64,000 bases of DNA from Streptomyces xanthophaeus (GCF_000725805.1 NZ_JOFT01000034.1:62001-126000), one strand, 5' to 3'. Shown: positions 25,844 through 34,411, counted from the stretch's first letter. Translations and numbers: made by a program. The notes: generated by a model not told the origin, from the sequence alone.

Positions 25844-26972
25844 ACTTCTGGAGGTGCGGGGGGCAGTAGCGAGCCCAGGCGTCGGCGAGGTCTTCGGCGT
25901 AGTAGCCCTTGGGGGTGGATGAGCCGACTCGGATCCCGCGGGGCTTGATGGTCTTGTTGGCTGAGGTGACGTACTGGCCGAGCATCTGGGACAGGGCGCG
26001 GGAGGTGAGGGGCTTGCCGTCCATATCGGCCCAGGGGGCGTCGTCCATGCGCAGGAGGCATTCGAGGATGGCCGCGGTCGGCATCCGCTCCTGGCCGCGG
26101 AAGACGTGGTCGCGCAGGTCGGTCAGCAGGCGGATACCGAGCGAGGAGGCATCGTTCTCCTTGGCGGCGGCGACCAGTTCCAGGCAGGCGGCGCGGGCCC
26201 GCTCGGGCCAGTCGCCTCCCGCGGCCTCGGCGACAGAGAGGAGGGGTTCCCACACGTCGGCCGGCCGGTCGGTGACTCCGTCGGGCATGGTGGGCCAGGA
26301 CCCGGTGACCTGCTCACGGATGGATTCGGTCCAGGCCGCGAGCCGGTCCCGCAGGGCGTGCCCCTGCTTCTGGTGGAGGCGTTCCCGCCAGGGCTCGCAC
26401 TTCTCGTTGGGGGCCTTCTTGCGCATGCGGATGATGACGGAACGGGTGAAGACGGTGTCGGGCAGGGAGCCGAGTCCCGCGAGGGCGACGGCGCAGTAGG
26501 CGGGGAAGCCCTCCACGGTCTGGTTGGTGCCCTCTCCGACGCACCGGTACATCTTGCGGCCCCGGGTGTGACCGGCATTGAGGAACTTGCGCAGGTTCTC
26601 GTCCCCGGCGGCCTTGGGGCCGAAGATGGTGTCGATCTCGTCGAAGAGGATCGTGGGCCGTTCCCCTTCGATTCCGGCGACGGACCGGAACAGTGCGGAC
26701 TGCGAGGCGTCCACCGCGGCCATGGAGTTGGGCACGAGGGTCTCGACCACGTCCAGAGCACGGCTCTTGCCGGATCCGGGCTCGGGCGAGAGGAACGCGA
26801 TGCGGGGGGTGGCGTCGAAGGCGTCGAGGAGGTGCGCGTGCGCGTCCCAGAGAACGACGGCGACGTAGGCGGCCTCGCGGGGGAAGATGTTGAACCGGCG
26901 GTGGAAGGCTTCCACCTCGTCGAGCAGGGCGGCCTCGTCGATGGGTGCGGTCTGGGGCTTGGGGTCGCTCAT
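25719..26972 (-). CDS. DUF3631 P-loop ATPase, AICE replication module
   Basis: The 417-residue protein has a Walker A in SPEPGSGKSRALD (residues 62-74) and Walker B in ILFDEIDTIFG (108-118), then RKFLNAGHTRGRKMYR and a DUF3631-type C-terminal region (GIRLLTDLRDHVF to MLGQYVTSANKTIKPRGIRV). This family often accompanies Prim-Pol proteins on mobile elements and probably unwinds or loads at the origin; this role is inferred. The start at 26972 shares one base with the preceding stop (TGATG). Its 3' end encodes part of the iteron-like repeat cluster, giving the repetitive tail ATAATAATPQ. Confidence 0.85.
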   Translation of the reverse strand: MSDPKPQTAPIDEAALLDEVEAFHRRFNIFPREAAYVAVVLWDAHAHLLDAFDATPRIAFLSPEPGSGKSRALDVVETLVPNSMAAVDASQSALFRSVAGIEGERPTILFDEIDTIFGPKAAGDENLRKFLNAGHTRGRKMYRCVGEGTNQTVEGFPAYCAVALAGLGSLPDTVFTRSVIIRMRKKAPNEKCEPWRERLHQKQGHALRDRLAAWTESIREQVTGSWPTMPDGVTDRPADVWEPLLSVAEAAGGDWPERARAACLELVAAAKENDASSLGIRLLTDLRDHVFRGQERMPTAAILECLLRMDDAPWADMDGKPLTSRALSQMLGQYVTSANKTIKPRGIRVGSSTPKGYYAEDLADAWARYCPPHLQKSATAATAATPQVRGGESVADTATAIRHTHAETATQLFPVAG

Positions 26973-27328
26973 CAGGCGGCCTTCCTTTCCTGAGCGTGGG
27001 TGAGCTGGGGGCACACGTCTCGGTGCCACTGGTGGTCGGCGATCAGGGCGAGCGCGCGGGCCTGGCCCGCGGCGAACAGGTCCCGTCCGCAGACGCACCA
27101 GGACCGGACGGACGGGGTCACACCGCGCCCCGGGGCGACGATGTGGAGCCAGGCGACGGGGCGGCGCCCGTCGTCGGCGTGCGGGTCAGAGCGAACAGAT
27201 GAAGGGACGCCTTCGGCGACGACCTTCAGCGCGCCACTGCCGTCCGGGGCGGGGGTCGGTTCGGCGGGACTGATCCCGGCAGAGGTGAAGGCAGGGCTGT
27301 TAGCTGGGGGGTGTTCGCGGTGGCTCAT
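26972..27328 (-). CDS. Small hypothetical AICE protein
   Basis: This 118-residue protein is polar and Pro-rich for its first 35 residues. The rest contains AWLHIVAPGRGV, a Cys pair in SWCVCGRDLFAAGQ and HQWHRDVCPQ, so a zinc site (Cys, Cys, His, Cys) is possible. It is joined to both neighbours: ATGA overlap with the Prim-Pol gene before it and TGATG overlap with the ATPase gene after it. Its fixed place in the replication block suggests an accessory role. I know no name for the family. Confidence 0.72.
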   Translation of the reverse strand: MSHREHPPANSPAFTSAGISPAEPTPAPDGSGALKVVAEGVPSSVRSDPHADDGRRPVAWLHIVAPGRGVTPSVRSWCVCGRDLFAAGQARALALIADHQWHRDVCPQLTHAQERKAA

Positions 27329-28245
27329 GCCGCTCCCCGGCCGGCGGGGTTGTTTCGGATGGACCAGTTGAGGGCGCTGGTGATCGCGGAGCGGTACTCG
27401 TACGGCTTGAGTCCGGCCGATTCCGCCCCCCAGCTAAGAGCCTCCTCGACTTCCGTGCGGTCGAGGTCGCCGGACGCGATCAGCCGCCCCAGAGCGCGGG
27501 CGGCCCGCACAAGTGCCTGGTTCCGATGCCCTACAGGGGCGGCGGCGACGGCCTTCTTCTCGTTGCGCAGGGCCGCGTCCACGTAAGCGGCCCGACGACC
27601 CTCACCGGGCCGCGGTGCGGCGGTGACGAGGGGCCGGGCAATGATCCTGGGCGGCTCGGTGAGCTTCACCTGGAGCCAGCTCGGAAGCGGCGCGAGGGTC
27701 CGGTTGTCGGTGACGGTGTACGTGCCCGCGGAGGTGGTGCTGCCGGGGGCGACGACGTACCCGCCCCAAGCGCGGTGGTCGATGTGCCGGCCGAGGATGT
27801 CCTGGTTGGAACGGATCACCGCCCCAGCCGGGGCGGTGAAGTACAGGTGGCGGCCCCCGGACGGCGTCGTCACCGTGAACGTGGGCGGTACCTGCTCGCC
27901 GGTTGCCCGGCACAGGGCGTCGAGGATCTGCGTGCCGCTGAGGGTGCCAGGCGGGTCGGAGGGCTTGGGCGGGTCGAGGTCGATGACGACCAGCCCTGCC
28001 GGACCAGTCGCCAGACCCACGTTGAACGCCCTGGCGGCCCAGGCAGCGCGGATCCGGTCGGGATCGGTGGTCGCGCGCTGCTCAGGCTTGGCGTGGCCGT
28101 CCGTGCAGTCTCCGGTGCGGGGGCACTTCTCCTCGCCGTGCAGGGCGTTGACCTTGGATCCGGGGCGGAGCGGGAACACCGGCCAGCCGCGGGCGGCAAG
28201 GTCTAAGGCTGCGGAAAGCAGCGCGGACCGGGGAAGTTGGGTCAT
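27325..28245 (-). CDS. Bifunctional primase/polymerase (Prim-Pol), AICE replication protein RepPP
   Basis: The N-terminal Prim-Pol domain spans residues 8-190 of 306. Diagnostic features are ALDLAARGWPVFPLRPGSK, the metal-binding VVIDLDPP (D89, D91), the catalytic-site SGGRHLYF (H133) and GGYVVAPGS. Such proteins prime and extend DNA at plasmid and phage origins. In AICEs this defines the RepPP replication type, as opposed to RepSA or RepAM. A C-terminal helical region (LVRAARALGRLIASGDLDRTEVEEAL in outline) probably contacts the origin. It precedes the small and the DUF3631 genes in one coupled unit. Confidence 0.9.
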   Translation of the reverse strand: MTQLPRSALLSAALDLAARGWPVFPLRPGSKVNALHGEEKCPRTGDCTDGHAKPEQRATTDPDRIRAAWAARAFNVGLATGPAGLVVIDLDPPKPSDPPGTLSGTQILDALCRATGEQVPPTFTVTTPSGGRHLYFTAPAGAVIRSNQDILGRHIDHRAWGGYVVAPGSTTSAGTYTVTDNRTLAPLPSWLQVKLTEPPRIIARPLVTAAPRPGEGRRAAYVDAALRNEKKAVAAAPVGHRNQALVRAARALGRLIASGDLDRTEVEEALSWGAESAGLKPYEYRSAITSALNWSIRNNPAGRGAA

Positions 28246-28326
28246 GCTGGTGTCTCCAGTTCTCTGATCAGGCTGGGAGACGAGGGCGGCCCGGACTTTG
28301 GCGAGACGGGGCCGCTCTCGTCGTTT

Positions 28327-28809
28327 TCAGCGGTGGTTGATGGTTCCGGTGGCGCGGCCGAACATCCCGGACGCGCTGATGTGCTGGGTGACGTGCTGGA
28401 CCGGTGCAGCCCCGCGGCCTGCTCCTCGGGTTGCGCGGAGGAGGAGTGGTGCGATGACTCCGGCGGCGATGAGGGCGATGGCGGCCCAGAGGGCTTCGGT
28501 CATGGCGATCAGTCCCGGGGCGGCGTAGGAGATCCCGAACCCGGCGGCGGCGATCCCGCCGCCGACGGTCGGGGCGAGGAGTGCGGTCGTCTTGGCCCAG
28601 GCCGGGACCGGCTGCGCGGCCGGGGCGGTGGTGAGGGGCTGGGGCTGGGTGTAGGCGAGGGTGCGGTAGCCGCCGGGGAGGGTGACCATCTCGACTCCCG
28701 GGGGGAGTTCGGCGGGCAGCATCACCGGCTGCTGAACGGCGGTCGGGTGGTAGACCGGGTCGCCGTACCGGGAGGCGGGCGTGGCCGACAGATGGGGTTC
28801 GGTGAACAC
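28327..28809 (-). CDS. AICE membrane protein (Spd-like)
   Basis: The 160-residue protein starts with about 85 Pro-rich residues (PVMLPAELPPGVEMVTLPGGYRTLAY) and has two hydrophobic helices near its C-terminal half (LLAPTVGGGIAAAGFGISY and ALWAAIALIAAGVIAPLLL), then a basic tail. Membrane proteins of this size encoded beside traB in Streptomyces plasmids and AICEs are Spd proteins that help the incoming plasmid spread through the mycelium; assignment here is by position and topology only. A GAAGGGA box precedes the start at 28809. Confidence 0.7.
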   Translation of the reverse strand: MFTEPHLSATPASRYGDPVYHPTAVQQPVMLPAELPPGVEMVTLPGGYRTLAYTQPQPLTTAPAAQPVPAWAKTTALLAPTVGGGIAAAGFGISYAAPGLIAMTEALWAAIALIAAGVIAPLLLRATRGAGRGAAPVQHVTQHISASGMFGRATGTINHR

Positions 28810-28833
28810 AACGCGGTCCCTTCAAGGGGTCTG

Positions 28834-28867
28834 GCGGGGCACATACCGAAATCGGTATGTGCCCCGC
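28834..28867. promoter_or_regulatory. 34-bp near-continuous palindrome with 16-bp arms
   Basis: GCGGGGCACATACCGA (28834-28849) and its exact reverse complement (28852-28867) flank only AA. It lies between the translocase stop and the ribosome-binding site of the membrane protein gene. It may terminate the tra transcript or act as an operator; the AT-containing arms favour a binding site. Confidence 0.7.
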
Positions 28868-28869
28868 GG

Positions 28870-28994
28870 CTTGTCGCGTGCCCTTGTCTTGTCGCTTGTC
28901 TTGTCGCTTGTCGCCTCCCAGGTCAGACACCGTTTCCAAGCCCTCAGAGGCCCAGGGAGGGGGTGTTCTGGCGGGGGTGGCGACAAGCGACAAG
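28870..28994. repeat. CTTGTCGC repeats, candidate clt (TraB recognition) region
   Basis: CTTGTCGC occurs at 28870, 28888, 28900 and 28907, interleaved with CTTGTCTT at 28883 and 28895. Two inverted copies GCGACAAG lie at 28980 and 28987, beside the translocase stop at 28996. TraB-type translocases bind non-coding 8-bp repeats (TRS) in a clt locus next to traB, so size and place fit. Confidence 0.65.
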
Positions 28995-28995
28995 G

Positions 28996-31113
28996 TCAGT
29001 CCGCGGCGGGGGCTTCCGGGGCGTCGGGGGCGTGGCTGCGGTGGACGTAGCGGGTCTTGGTTCCGGCCCCGATGCGTACGGCTTCGCCCTCGTCGCTCCA
29101 GGTCTTGAGCCATCCCGCGACGGTCTGGCGGGTGGTGCCGTACCGGTCGAGCTGGCGGGCGATCGCAGATGCTCCGGTGCCCTCGGGCCCGGCGGCGATG
29201 AGGAGGGTGAGGGCTGCCTGGCGGGCGGCGTTCTCCTCCTCGCGGTTCGCGCAGAGGTTCAGCCCTGGCCGGGCAGGCTTGGGCGTCTGGTCGGGGTCGG
29301 GGGCGGTGGCGAACGTGGCGTCGATCTCCCGCATGAACTGCGCGGCGAGGGCGTCCTCGTCCCCGGCCGGGGTGGCGGGTGCGGGCTGGGTGGTGCGGTG
29401 GGCGGAGAGGTTCAGGCCCCTGCCCGTCCGGCCGGCCGGAGCGGTGCTGCCGCCGCTGGGGTGGGGCTGGCCGTGTTCGTGGTCGGTCATCCAGGCGGTG
29501 CGGGCCTGGTCCCAGCGGCGGGCGTAGTCGGGGCCTGCGGCTTTGGCGGAGACGGTGTCGAGGTAGGGGTGCCGGTCGCTGGTGGCGTGGACGATGTCGC
29601 GGATCTGGTCGGGCAGGATCCGCCAGGTCCCGAACAGTGCGGCCGGTGACTCGGGGGTGCCCATGAAGCCGGTGCCCTTGTCGGGGGCCTGCTCGATCCG
29701 CAGGCCGTTGGCGCCGGAGAACAGCTTGGACAGGTCCATGCCCTCGGTGGATCCGCCGGTCAGAGCGACGCGGGTCTTGGCTTCGCGGCGGATCATCATG
29801 TTGCCCAGTACCGAGCTGGTCGCACCGAGGGCGGTTAGGACGGTGCGGATGCCCATCGCGCGGAGCATCCGGATCACTTCCAGGATCTTCTTCGCCAGCT
29901 GCTTCACGGTGGGGTCGGTGCTGGTGAGGATCTCGGCGCCCTCGTCGATGACGAGCATGATCTGCGGAATCTCGTGGCTGACGGGCAGGAGATCGGTGTT
30001 GGCCTTGGCCATGAGGTCCTGGTAGGCCCGCTTGCGGTGCAGCCCGATCCGCAGCGCGGCATCGAGCATCAGCAGCGCTTCCTCGTGGGTGGAGGCGAGC
30101 CAGTCGATCCCCGGCCTTATGGCCTGGCCCTGTCCGCCCTGCATGGCGGGTCGGACCCAGGGCAGGCCGGCCGATCCGGCGTTCAGGTCGATGACCCAGG
30201 TCAGCACGTCATCGGCGCGGGCGAACCCGGCCAGGATGACGTGGACCATGTTCGTCTTGCCCGATCCGGTGGGGCCGACGACGAGGGCGCACTGCTCACG
30301 CAGGTAGGTGAGGATCTGGTCCGCGTTGGTGCGGTAGCCCCACGGGATGCCGGTGTGGATCGACAGGGCGCTGTAGTCGGACGGGTAGGGGACCTCTGTG
30401 GCCAGGACGTTGACGGTGGTGACGTCGATGAGGACGCGGCCCTGGTCGATCCCGGCGGAGGCGGCGGCGGTGCAGCCGTGCGGCAGCCTCGCGTCCGCGC
30501 TCAGCCGGGCGTTTTCGCGGGCGATCCGGTCGTAGGTGATGCCGCCTGCAGGGAGTTCGGCGTCGATGGTGAAGCCGGTGTTCGTGGGCCACATCTCCAC
30601 CCCCACGACCCGCAGGGTGATCCCGCAGACCCGCTGTACCCGGTCCACCCACTCCGCGGCGATTGCCCGTCGCTCTGCGGAGAGTTCGCGGGCGACCTGG
30701 CGTTCGGCTGCGGCGATGGCTTCGAGTTCGCGGGCTTCCTCGTAGAGGCCGACGGAGCGGGCGGCGGCGCCCATGCCGACGCCGATCACGGCCAACGAGC
30801 CGAGGGCGGTCCAGGTGAGCGGGCCGGTGGCCAGCGCCCACGTCGTCCACCCGGAGCCCAGAAGCCAGGATGCCGCGCGGGCGCCGATGGTCCGGGCGGC
30901 CAGCTTCTGCCGCAGCCCGGTGGCGGTGTGGCCGATCGCGCCGACCGTGCCGACCGCTAGGGCCCAGGTGGGGGGCATGTGGGCGAGGGTGCCGATGGTG
31001 GCGACGGCGTAGGCGCCGGTGGTGGCGGACAGGGCGCCGGTGATGGGGCCGTGGCCGGCGGCCCAGTCCAGGGCGAGGCCGCGGTGCTCGATGGTCTTGG
31101 TGTGGGCGGCCAT
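28996..31113 (-). CDS. FtsK/SpoIIIE-type conjugative DNA translocase (TraB-like)
   Basis: This 705-residue ATPase would move the circular element as double-stranded DNA between hyphae. Hydrophobic segments lie in residues 28-120. The motor domain has Walker A GPTGSGKT (280-287) and Walker B MLVIDEGAEI (386-395), with LRAMGIRTVLTALGATSS and RREAKTRVALTGG as further FtsK-type motifs. A Pro/Ala/Thr linker leads to a winged-helix end (GTGASAIARQLDRYGTTRQTVAGWL in outline), the DNA-recognition domain of TraB proteins. The start shares a base with the preceding stop (TGATG). The repeats just past its stop are the likely target. Confidence 0.9.
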   Translation of the reverse strand: MAAHTKTIEHRGLALDWAAGHGPITGALSATTGAYAVATIGTLAHMPPTWALAVGTVGAIGHTATGLRQKLAARTIGARAASWLLGSGWTTWALATGPLTWTALGSLAVIGVGMGAAARSVGLYEEARELEAIAAAERQVARELSAERRAIAAEWVDRVQRVCGITLRVVGVEMWPTNTGFTIDAELPAGGITYDRIARENARLSADARLPHGCTAAASAGIDQGRVLIDVTTVNVLATEVPYPSDYSALSIHTGIPWGYRTNADQILTYLREQCALVVGPTGSGKTNMVHVILAGFARADDVLTWVIDLNAGSAGLPWVRPAMQGGQGQAIRPGIDWLASTHEEALLMLDAALRIGLHRKRAYQDLMAKANTDLLPVSHEIPQIMLVIDEGAEILTSTDPTVKQLAKKILEVIRMLRAMGIRTVLTALGATSSVLGNMMIRREAKTRVALTGGSTEGMDLSKLFSGANGLRIEQAPDKGTGFMGTPESPAALFGTWRILPDQIRDIVHATSDRHPYLDTVSAKAAGPDYARRWDQARTAWMTDHEHGQPHPSGGSTAPAGRTGRGLNLSAHRTTQPAPATPAGDEDALAAQFMREIDATFATAPDPDQTPKPARPGLNLCANREEENAARQAALTLLIAAGPEGTGASAIARQLDRYGTTRQTVAGWLKTWSDEGEAVRIGAGTKTRYVHRSHAPDAPEAPAAD

Positions 31114-32762
31114 CAGACGTTCCAGCCCTTCTCGGCCTCGGGCCCGTTGCGGGGGTCCTCGTGACGGGCGATGTCCTGCTCGTGGACTTTGCGGAACAGC
31201 GGCGCCAGGTCCTCCGCCACGGCGGTGGCGGAGTTCAGGGCGCCGTAGATGTCGTTGAAGCCGTCCGCGACTTCCTTCTCCAGCGGGAACTCCGTGTCGG
31301 AGCGCTCCGCGAGGATCTGCATGATGTTCGCGACCGACGCGAGGGCCTCGGGCAGGCCCTCGACCATGGAGAGGATCTCCATGCAGCCGTCCGGCTCGTA
31401 GGCCTGCGCGGCCTGCTCCATCTCGGAGGCGAGGTCCTCGAACCGGAACCCCGAACCGCTGCCAATGCTGCTGCTCATGCTGGGTGCTCCTTCACGGGAG
31501 GGAGGTGCAGGGATATGCCGGGCGGGCCGCTCGACGCGGTCCCTGATCCGGCCGGTGGTGTCCTGGTCGCGCTCGGCGTCGGCCTGCGCCAGGACCTCTT
31601 CCATGTCTGCGTCGTGCTTCTCGGCAATCCGCAGGTCACGCTGCTGGCGTTCCTCCTTGGCAGAGGCCAGCAGACGCCGGTAGAAGCGGCGGCCGGGGTT
31701 CTGGAGCCAGGCCCAGCCGAGCTTCCGCCCCAAGGGCGTGGTCAGCAGGCCGACGGCTCCCAGCAGCCCGCCAAGAACCGCGGCCACGGCACGGCGGGCG
31801 TGGAAGCGGGCCGCGGACCTGCGCAGAGCCTTACGGGCGGCCTTGCGTGCGGGAGCGGCGAGCTGCTTGACCCGCTGACGGTGCGCGGCCTGCTGGACAC
31901 CGGTCCTGCCTGCGGCGACCGTTCGGCCGGCACTCCGGTCCCGGCCTTGACGCGCCGCACCGGTAGCCCGGTCCCTGACCGCCGCGGCCTTGCCCATGCT
32001 CTTGGCCAGCGTGCGGGCCGCAGCACCACGGGGCTTCGACCCGGAAGCCCCGGCCGCCCGGTCGGCGGCCTTCTTGGCCCGGCGGGTGTCTGCGACCTGC
32101 CGCCTGGCCTGTACTCCGGCCGTCCGGGCCGCGGCACGGGTCGGGGACTGCGTGCGGGCCTGCGACCGCAGTTCACGGACCTGCCCCGCCCGGCCACCGG
32201 CCAGACCGGCGACCGCGCGGGCGGCCCGCTGACGCGGCGACGACACCCCGGACGCCCTGCCCGGCGCAGAACCGGAGCTGCGAGAGGCAGACGATCCCCC
32301 GAGACGGCGCCGGGCCCGCCCGCCACCCGCGCCCTTGCGAGACCCGGTACTGCCCCCGCCGGTGCGGGAAGCGGTGCGGGGCTGGCTGGGGATCCGGCCC
32401 AAGAGACCACGGCCCCGCCCCGTGCTGGCGCCGGTGGTGCGGCCGGTGGCCGGGGTCGTCCTCGTGGAGGGCTTCTTCGCTTTGCTGTTCTTGGTCCGCT
32501 GGTGCACGGCGGCCGTTGCCAGGACAGCGGCCCCGGTCATCGCGACGACCGCGGCGACCGGACCGCCCACCAGGGCGGCGGTGGCCAGGAGTCCGGCGGT
32601 CGTGTTCGTCCCGGACAGGGACAGCGGCACCACGGGGATGCCACCGGCGGTGTGCTCAACAGCCTTACCCGGCGCGCTGCTGGTGGTCTCTGCCCGGGGA
32701 GGTGCCGGGGCGGGGGTGGATTCTTCGGGAGGTGCCTGCGGTTCGGTGATGGTCTCGGTCAT
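31113..32762 (-). CDS. Basic membrane-associated AICE protein, possibly two proteins in one frame
   Basis: The 549-residue frame has a Pro/Thr-rich start, a hydrophobic stretch at about residues 45-85 (TTAGLLATAALVGGPVAAVVA), 250 residues rich in Arg, Ala, Gly and Ser (likely nucleic-acid or membrane-phosphate binding), and a second hydrophobic stretch (AVAAVLGGLLGAVGLLT). The last 121 residues differ: acidic and helical (FRFEDLASEMEQAAQAY to EAEKGWNV). An internal ATG at 31477 with AAGGAG eight bases upstream begins this part (MSSSIGSGSG), so it may also be made alone. Similar acidic proteins are, as I recall, separate genes in other AICEs. It is coupled to the translocase. Confidence 0.72.
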   Translation of the reverse strand: MTETITEPQAPPEESTPAPAPPRAETTSSAPGKAVEHTAGGIPVVPLSLSGTNTTAGLLATAALVGGPVAAVVAMTGAAVLATAAVHQRTKNSKAKKPSTRTTPATGRTTGASTGRGRGLLGRIPSQPRTASRTGGGSTGSRKGAGGGRARRRLGGSSASRSSGSAPGRASGVSSPRQRAARAVAGLAGGRAGQVRELRSQARTQSPTRAAARTAGVQARRQVADTRRAKKAADRAAGASGSKPRGAAARTLAKSMGKAAAVRDRATGAARQGRDRSAGRTVAAGRTGVQQAAHRQRVKQLAAPARKAARKALRRSAARFHARRAVAAVLGGLLGAVGLLTTPLGRKLGWAWLQNPGRRFYRRLLASAKEERQQRDLRIAEKHDADMEEVLAQADAERDQDTTGRIRDRVERPARHIPAPPSREGAPSMSSSIGSGSGFRFEDLASEMEQAAQAYEPDGCMEILSMVEGLPEALASVANIMQILAERSDTEFPLEKEVADGFNDIYGALNSATAVAEDLAPLFRKVHEQDIARHEDPRNGPEAEKGWNV

Positions 32763-32841
32763 GCTGAACGTGCTCCTTCAGGGGAGAAGGGGGCCCGGCC
32801 GTCGCTGTAGGAGGCTTGCGGCCGGGCCCCTGCTGAGTGGT

Positions 32842-33180
32842 TCAGGCGACGCGCTGTTCGGGGAAGTCGTGGCAGGCGTTGCACATGCCGCGGGAGGTCG
32901 GGATCACGTAGGGGAGGTGGTCTCGGCAGACCGGGCACTGGCGCCGGGCGGCGTCCGCCTTGGCGAGGGCAGCCCAGCGGCCGGGGGTCATCGGCCGGAC
33001 CGGCTTCGCCAGGTCGACCCGGTACAGGTAGGCGACCAGCGGGCCCCGCCGGCGCCGGGGCCTCTCCAGCTGCGCGGCCACGTCCTGGCCACCGGGCCGG
33101 AGCCCGAGTGCGCGGAGCTGGCGGAGGGTGGCCAGGCCTTCGGGGGCGAGGCGCCACTGGTAGACGGGCAGGGTGCCCAT
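32842..33180 (-). CDS. RRQRL-motif zinc-binding protein
   Basis: The 112-residue protein matches a family I know from Streptomyces mobile elements as RRQRL motif-containing zinc-binding protein: start LPVYQWRLAPEGLATLRQLRALGLRPGGQ, then LVAYLYRVDLAKPVRPMT. Four cysteines as CPVC near residue 83 and CNAC near 101 form the zinc site. Its role in transfer is not known. The ATG at 33180 shares a base with the previous stop (TGATG), which decides the start over an upstream in-frame codon. Confidence 0.8.
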   Translation of the reverse strand: MGTLPVYQWRLAPEGLATLRQLRALGLRPGGQDVAAQLERPRRRRGPLVAYLYRVDLAKPVRPMTPGRWAALAKADAARRQCPVCRDHLPYVIPTSRGMCNACHDFPEQRVA

Positions 33181-33404
33181 CAGCGGAGGCGGTGGTAGGC
33201 GGCCCGGCACAGGGCGGCGTGCTCGCTGACGTCTTCGCGGGTCACCCGGAGGCTGTAGTCACTGTGGGTCTCGCCGCAGCCGTGGCAGGACCAGGTGGCC
33301 CGGCTGATGGTGCCGGTGACGTCGATGGCGGCGCCGACCTGGTTGTGGAAGCGGATTAGCAGGTTGTCCGGCTCGGTGGGGGCGGTCCGAGGGGAGAGCT
33401 TCAC
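33180..33404 (-). CDS. Small zinc-ribbon-like AICE protein (74 aa)
   Basis: The 74-residue protein contains SCHGCGETHSDYSL and HAALCRAAYHRL, a CxxC plus Cys/His pattern consistent with one zinc. It starts with GTG at 33404, overlapping the stop of the DUF2637 gene as GTGA, and its own stop overlaps the zinc protein start as TGATG. Such double coupling makes it a real gene despite its size. The function is unknown. Confidence 0.75.
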   Translation of the reverse strand: MKLSPRTAPTEPDNLLIRFHNQVGAAIDVTGTISRATWSCHGCGETHSDYSLRVTREDVSEHAALCRAAYHRLR

Positions 33405-34411
33405 GAGTTGGCTCCTTCCAGGGCTACGGTCGGGGCGGTGCGGGCGTCGCGGAGTTCCTGGTAGCGGGTGGAAGCCCAGCCGACGGACCAGCCGGTCAGC
33501 TCTGCGGCCACCCGCACCGGCAGCTCCGCATCGAACGCGGCCCTCACGACGGTGCGGGCGCGTGGCTCGCCGAGCTTCTCCGGCGGCGGGCCGGCGGAGA
33601 GGAGGGCGGCGCGTTCACGCTCGATCCGCTCCTGTTCACGGAGCTGTTCACGGCGTTCACGCTCGGCCTGCTGCTGAGCCTCTAGCTCGCGCTTCTGCGC
33701 GGCCTGCTGTTCAAGGCGTTCACGCTCGGCCTCAGCCTGTTCACGCTCGCGTTCACGGCGTTCACGGGCGGCCCGCTCAGCCCGCTCCGCCGCTTCGGCC
33801 CGCTCCTGGTCCTCGCGCCGGATCCGGTCCTGCCGGTCGGCTTCCTCCCGTGCCAGACGCTCCTCGTGTTCACGCTGTTCACGGGCGATGGCCGCTTCGT
33901 GCTCGCGCTGTTCACGAGCCGCACGGAGCCGGTTCTCCTCCCGCTCCGCCGCCTTCCGGTCCCGGGCGTCCTGCTCGGCCTCCTTGCGGGCTTCGACGGC
34001 CAGGACCGCGGCGGTCAGGGCCCGCCGGTAGGCCAGGCCCGCCTCGGCGGTGACGATCAGGAGGAGCGGTGCGACCGCATGCACGGCGACCCCGACCAGG
34101 TCTCCGGCCAGGGCCGATACGCCGATGTTCAGAGCGAGGGTCATAGTGCCGGTCATCCACCGCAGCGCCACCGGCCAGGCCCCGCCGTGCCCGCCCAGGC
34201 GGGCCAGGACGGAGTCGAGACGGACCACGATCACCACCGCCGCGTCCACGACGAGGGGCAGGATCGGGGCCGTCCACAACCAATCCTCGTGGGTGTGGGC
34301 GGCCATGAGCGGAGTGACGGTGAGGACGGAGTACAGCATCGCCCCGCCCACAATCAGCCACGTCCCCACGGCCAGCGCGCGTTCCGCTGAACGGACGTGA
34401 ACGCCGTTCAT
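33401..34411 (-). CDS. DUF2637 membrane protein with long coiled coil and HTH-like end
   Basis: The 336-residue protein has four hydrophobic helices in residues 10-130 (ALAVGTWLIVGGAMLYSVLTV, ILPLVVDAAVVIVV, MTLALNIGVSALAGDLVGVAV, VAPLLLIVTAEAG), the DUF2637 pattern found in SpdA-like plasmid spread proteins. A highly charged Arg/Glu coiled coil follows (residues about 150-285) and the last 50 residues (VRVAAELTGWSVGWASTRYQELR) look like a helix-turn-helix. It would link a membrane site to DNA. The ATG at 34411 overlaps the previous stop as ATGA. Confidence 0.82.
   Translation of the reverse strand: MNGVHVRSAERALAVGTWLIVGGAMLYSVLTVTPLMAAHTHEDWLWTAPILPLVVDAAVVIVVRLDSVLARLGGHGGAWPVALRWMTGTMTLALNIGVSALAGDLVGVAVHAVAPLLLIVTAEAGLAYRRALTAAVLAVEARKEAEQDARDRKAAEREENRLRAAREQREHEAAIAREQREHEERLAREEADRQDRIRREDQERAEAAERAERAARERREREREQAEAERERLEQQAAQKRELEAQQQAERERREQLREQERIERERAALLSAGPPPEKLGEPRARTVVRAAFDAELPVRVAAELTGWSVGWASTRYQELRDARTAPTVALEGANS

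Noticed and set aside
28268-29113. 281-codon minus-strand frame across the spd-like and clt region
   Set aside because: It lies out of frame over the membrane protein gene and its sequence is Arg/Pro-rich shadow; the 160-residue frame has the ribosome site and two proper membrane helices.
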